This document shows, one piece after another, positions 5,084 to 5,606 of a DNA stretch of 5,606 bases. Under the pieces are notes generated by a model. It was not told the DNA's origin, did no database searches, and was given only the letters and a program-made list of their open reading frames with translations. The stretch is from Rhodoplanes sp049284695 (lineage in GTDB: Bacteria > Pseudomonadota > Alphaproteobacteria > Rhizobiales > Xanthobacteraceae), in the NCBI GenBank assembly GCA_049284695.1, contig JBAPYK010000506.1, forward strand, positions 1 to 5,606, read 5' to 3'. The position numbers were made by a program, and so were the translations under genes. Each line of letters opens with the position of its first letter. Positions within the stretch are counted from its first letter, which is position 1.

Positions 5084-5606
5084 GGCCTTTCCGCTTGCCG
5101 GCGTTTGTTGGCGAGTTGTCGAAGCGCAGCACCACGTATCAACGCTCAAACTTGTGGATTCTGTCGAAGAACAGTCACTGCTTGAAAACTTGATTGAAGC
5201 GACAAAGCCGTCATTGCCGCCCGAGTGCCGTGATCTTCATTACCTCTTGGCGACGCCATTTCGTTACGGAGCGAACTATCCGTCTGGCTCGCGCTTCCGG
5301 AAATCCGGAATGACAGAAGGCGTCTACTACGCCTCGGAAACACCACACACTGCAGTCGCCGAGATGGCATTCTCTCGGCTGCTTTTCTTCGCCGAGTCCC
5401 CCAGCACACCATGGCCGGTGAATCCTGGCGAATACACGGCTTTTCCCGCCGAATACGGGACAAAGAAGGCGATTGATCCGACGAAGGGCAGGCTCGCTGC
5501 TGATCGACGAAAGTGGCTGCAACTTACCGACTACAGCGATTGCCAGGCGCTGGCCGAGATGGCGCGCGTGGCTGCAGTGGAGGTCATTCGCTATGCATCC
5601 GTCCGT
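5043..5606 (+). CDS. RES-domain toxin (NAD+-depleting), 3' end cut by the window
   Basis: The first 188 residues are present; long-form RES toxins are about 230 residues, so roughly 40-50 are missing. The N-terminus MSFSTWTPAALSSEAFPLAG, then CWRVVEAQHHVSTLKLVD (22-39), YLLATPFRYG (67-76), SRFRKSGMTEGVYYASE (83-99), TAVAEMAF (103-110) and VIRYASVR (181-188) are the RES landmarks. Likely conserved active-site residues are Arg86, Tyr96, Glu107 and Ser187; Arg, Glu and Ser give the family its name. Characterised members destroy cellular NAD+ (MbcT is an NAD+ phosphorylase), stopping growth until the Xre antitoxin binds. The start is well fixed: TGA at 5040-5042 in the same frame directly precedes the ATG, and no other start lies before the conserved WRVVEAQ segment. 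No strong ribosome site is present, so translation is probably coupled to the antitoxin, whose last 41 bases it overlaps. Confidence 0.93.
   Translation, partial: MSFSTWTPAALSSEAFPLAGVCWRVVEAQHHVSTLKLVDSVEEQSLLENLIEATKPSLPPECRDLHYLLATPFRYGANYPSGSRFRKSGMTEGVYYASETPHTAVAEMAFSRLLFFAESPSTPWPVNPGEYTAFPAEYGTKKAIDPTKGRLAADRRKWLQLTDYSDCQALAEMARVAAVEVIRYASVR

Noticed and set aside
1..5606. CRISPR array, transposase, IS ends, rRNA or tRNA
   Set aside because: No regularly spaced repeats, no transposase motifs in any frame read, and no RNA gene signature found.

Overview
The window looks like chromosomal DNA from a GC-rich alphaproteobacterium, most likely Hyphomicrobiales near the Bradyrhizobium/Rhodopseudomonas group. 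This rests on about 75% GC (hand count) in the body of tyrS, a divergent anmK/tyrS pair, a branched-chain-type binding protein, and a long-form RES toxin with its Xre partner. The genus is an inference; no rRNA or other marker is present.

Layout. Positions 1-119 (minus) hold the N-terminal end of anmK (peptidoglycan recycling), starting at a GTG with a good Shine-Dalgarno. It diverges from tyrS (326-1579, plus), a complete tyrosyl-tRNA synthetase whose last ~80 codons fall to about 42-45% GC. A 330-base gap then carries a terminator-like hairpin, an AT-rich promoter-like block with an 8-bp tandem repeat, and a GC-rich leader with competing inverted repeats. It leads into 1910-3091, a secreted periplasmic binding protein of the branched-chain amino acid ABC type with no permease or ATPase genes beside it. 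A 450-base gap (3092-3541) holds a strong 10-bp hairpin and, on the minus strand, a long open frame without a normal start. Positions 3542-4495 encode a PfkB-family sugar kinase closest to 1-phosphofructokinase (FruK), also without its usual transport partners. After a hairpin terminator and a very AT-rich promoter (about 27% GC), 4703-5083 and 5043-5606 (cut by the window end) form an RES-Xre (MbcT/MbcA-like) type II toxin-antitoxin operon with overlapping genes.

How the parts work together. The housekeeping and metabolic genes (anmK, tyrS, binding protein, fruK) appear to be separate transcription units rather than one pathway. The clearest functional module is the toxin-antitoxin pair. Three copies of the 7-mer AGAAATA, two of them forming a perfect 16-bp palindrome, sit over the predicted -10/start site and abut the antitoxin's Shine-Dalgarno, which is the expected layout for autorepression. 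The toxin starts inside the antitoxin gene, immediately after a stop codon in its own frame. No CRISPR array, transposase, tRNA or rRNA was found. I do not see a wholly new system; the most unusual unexplained signals are the structured leader before the binding protein, the composition shift in tyrS and the antisense open frame at 3064-3524.
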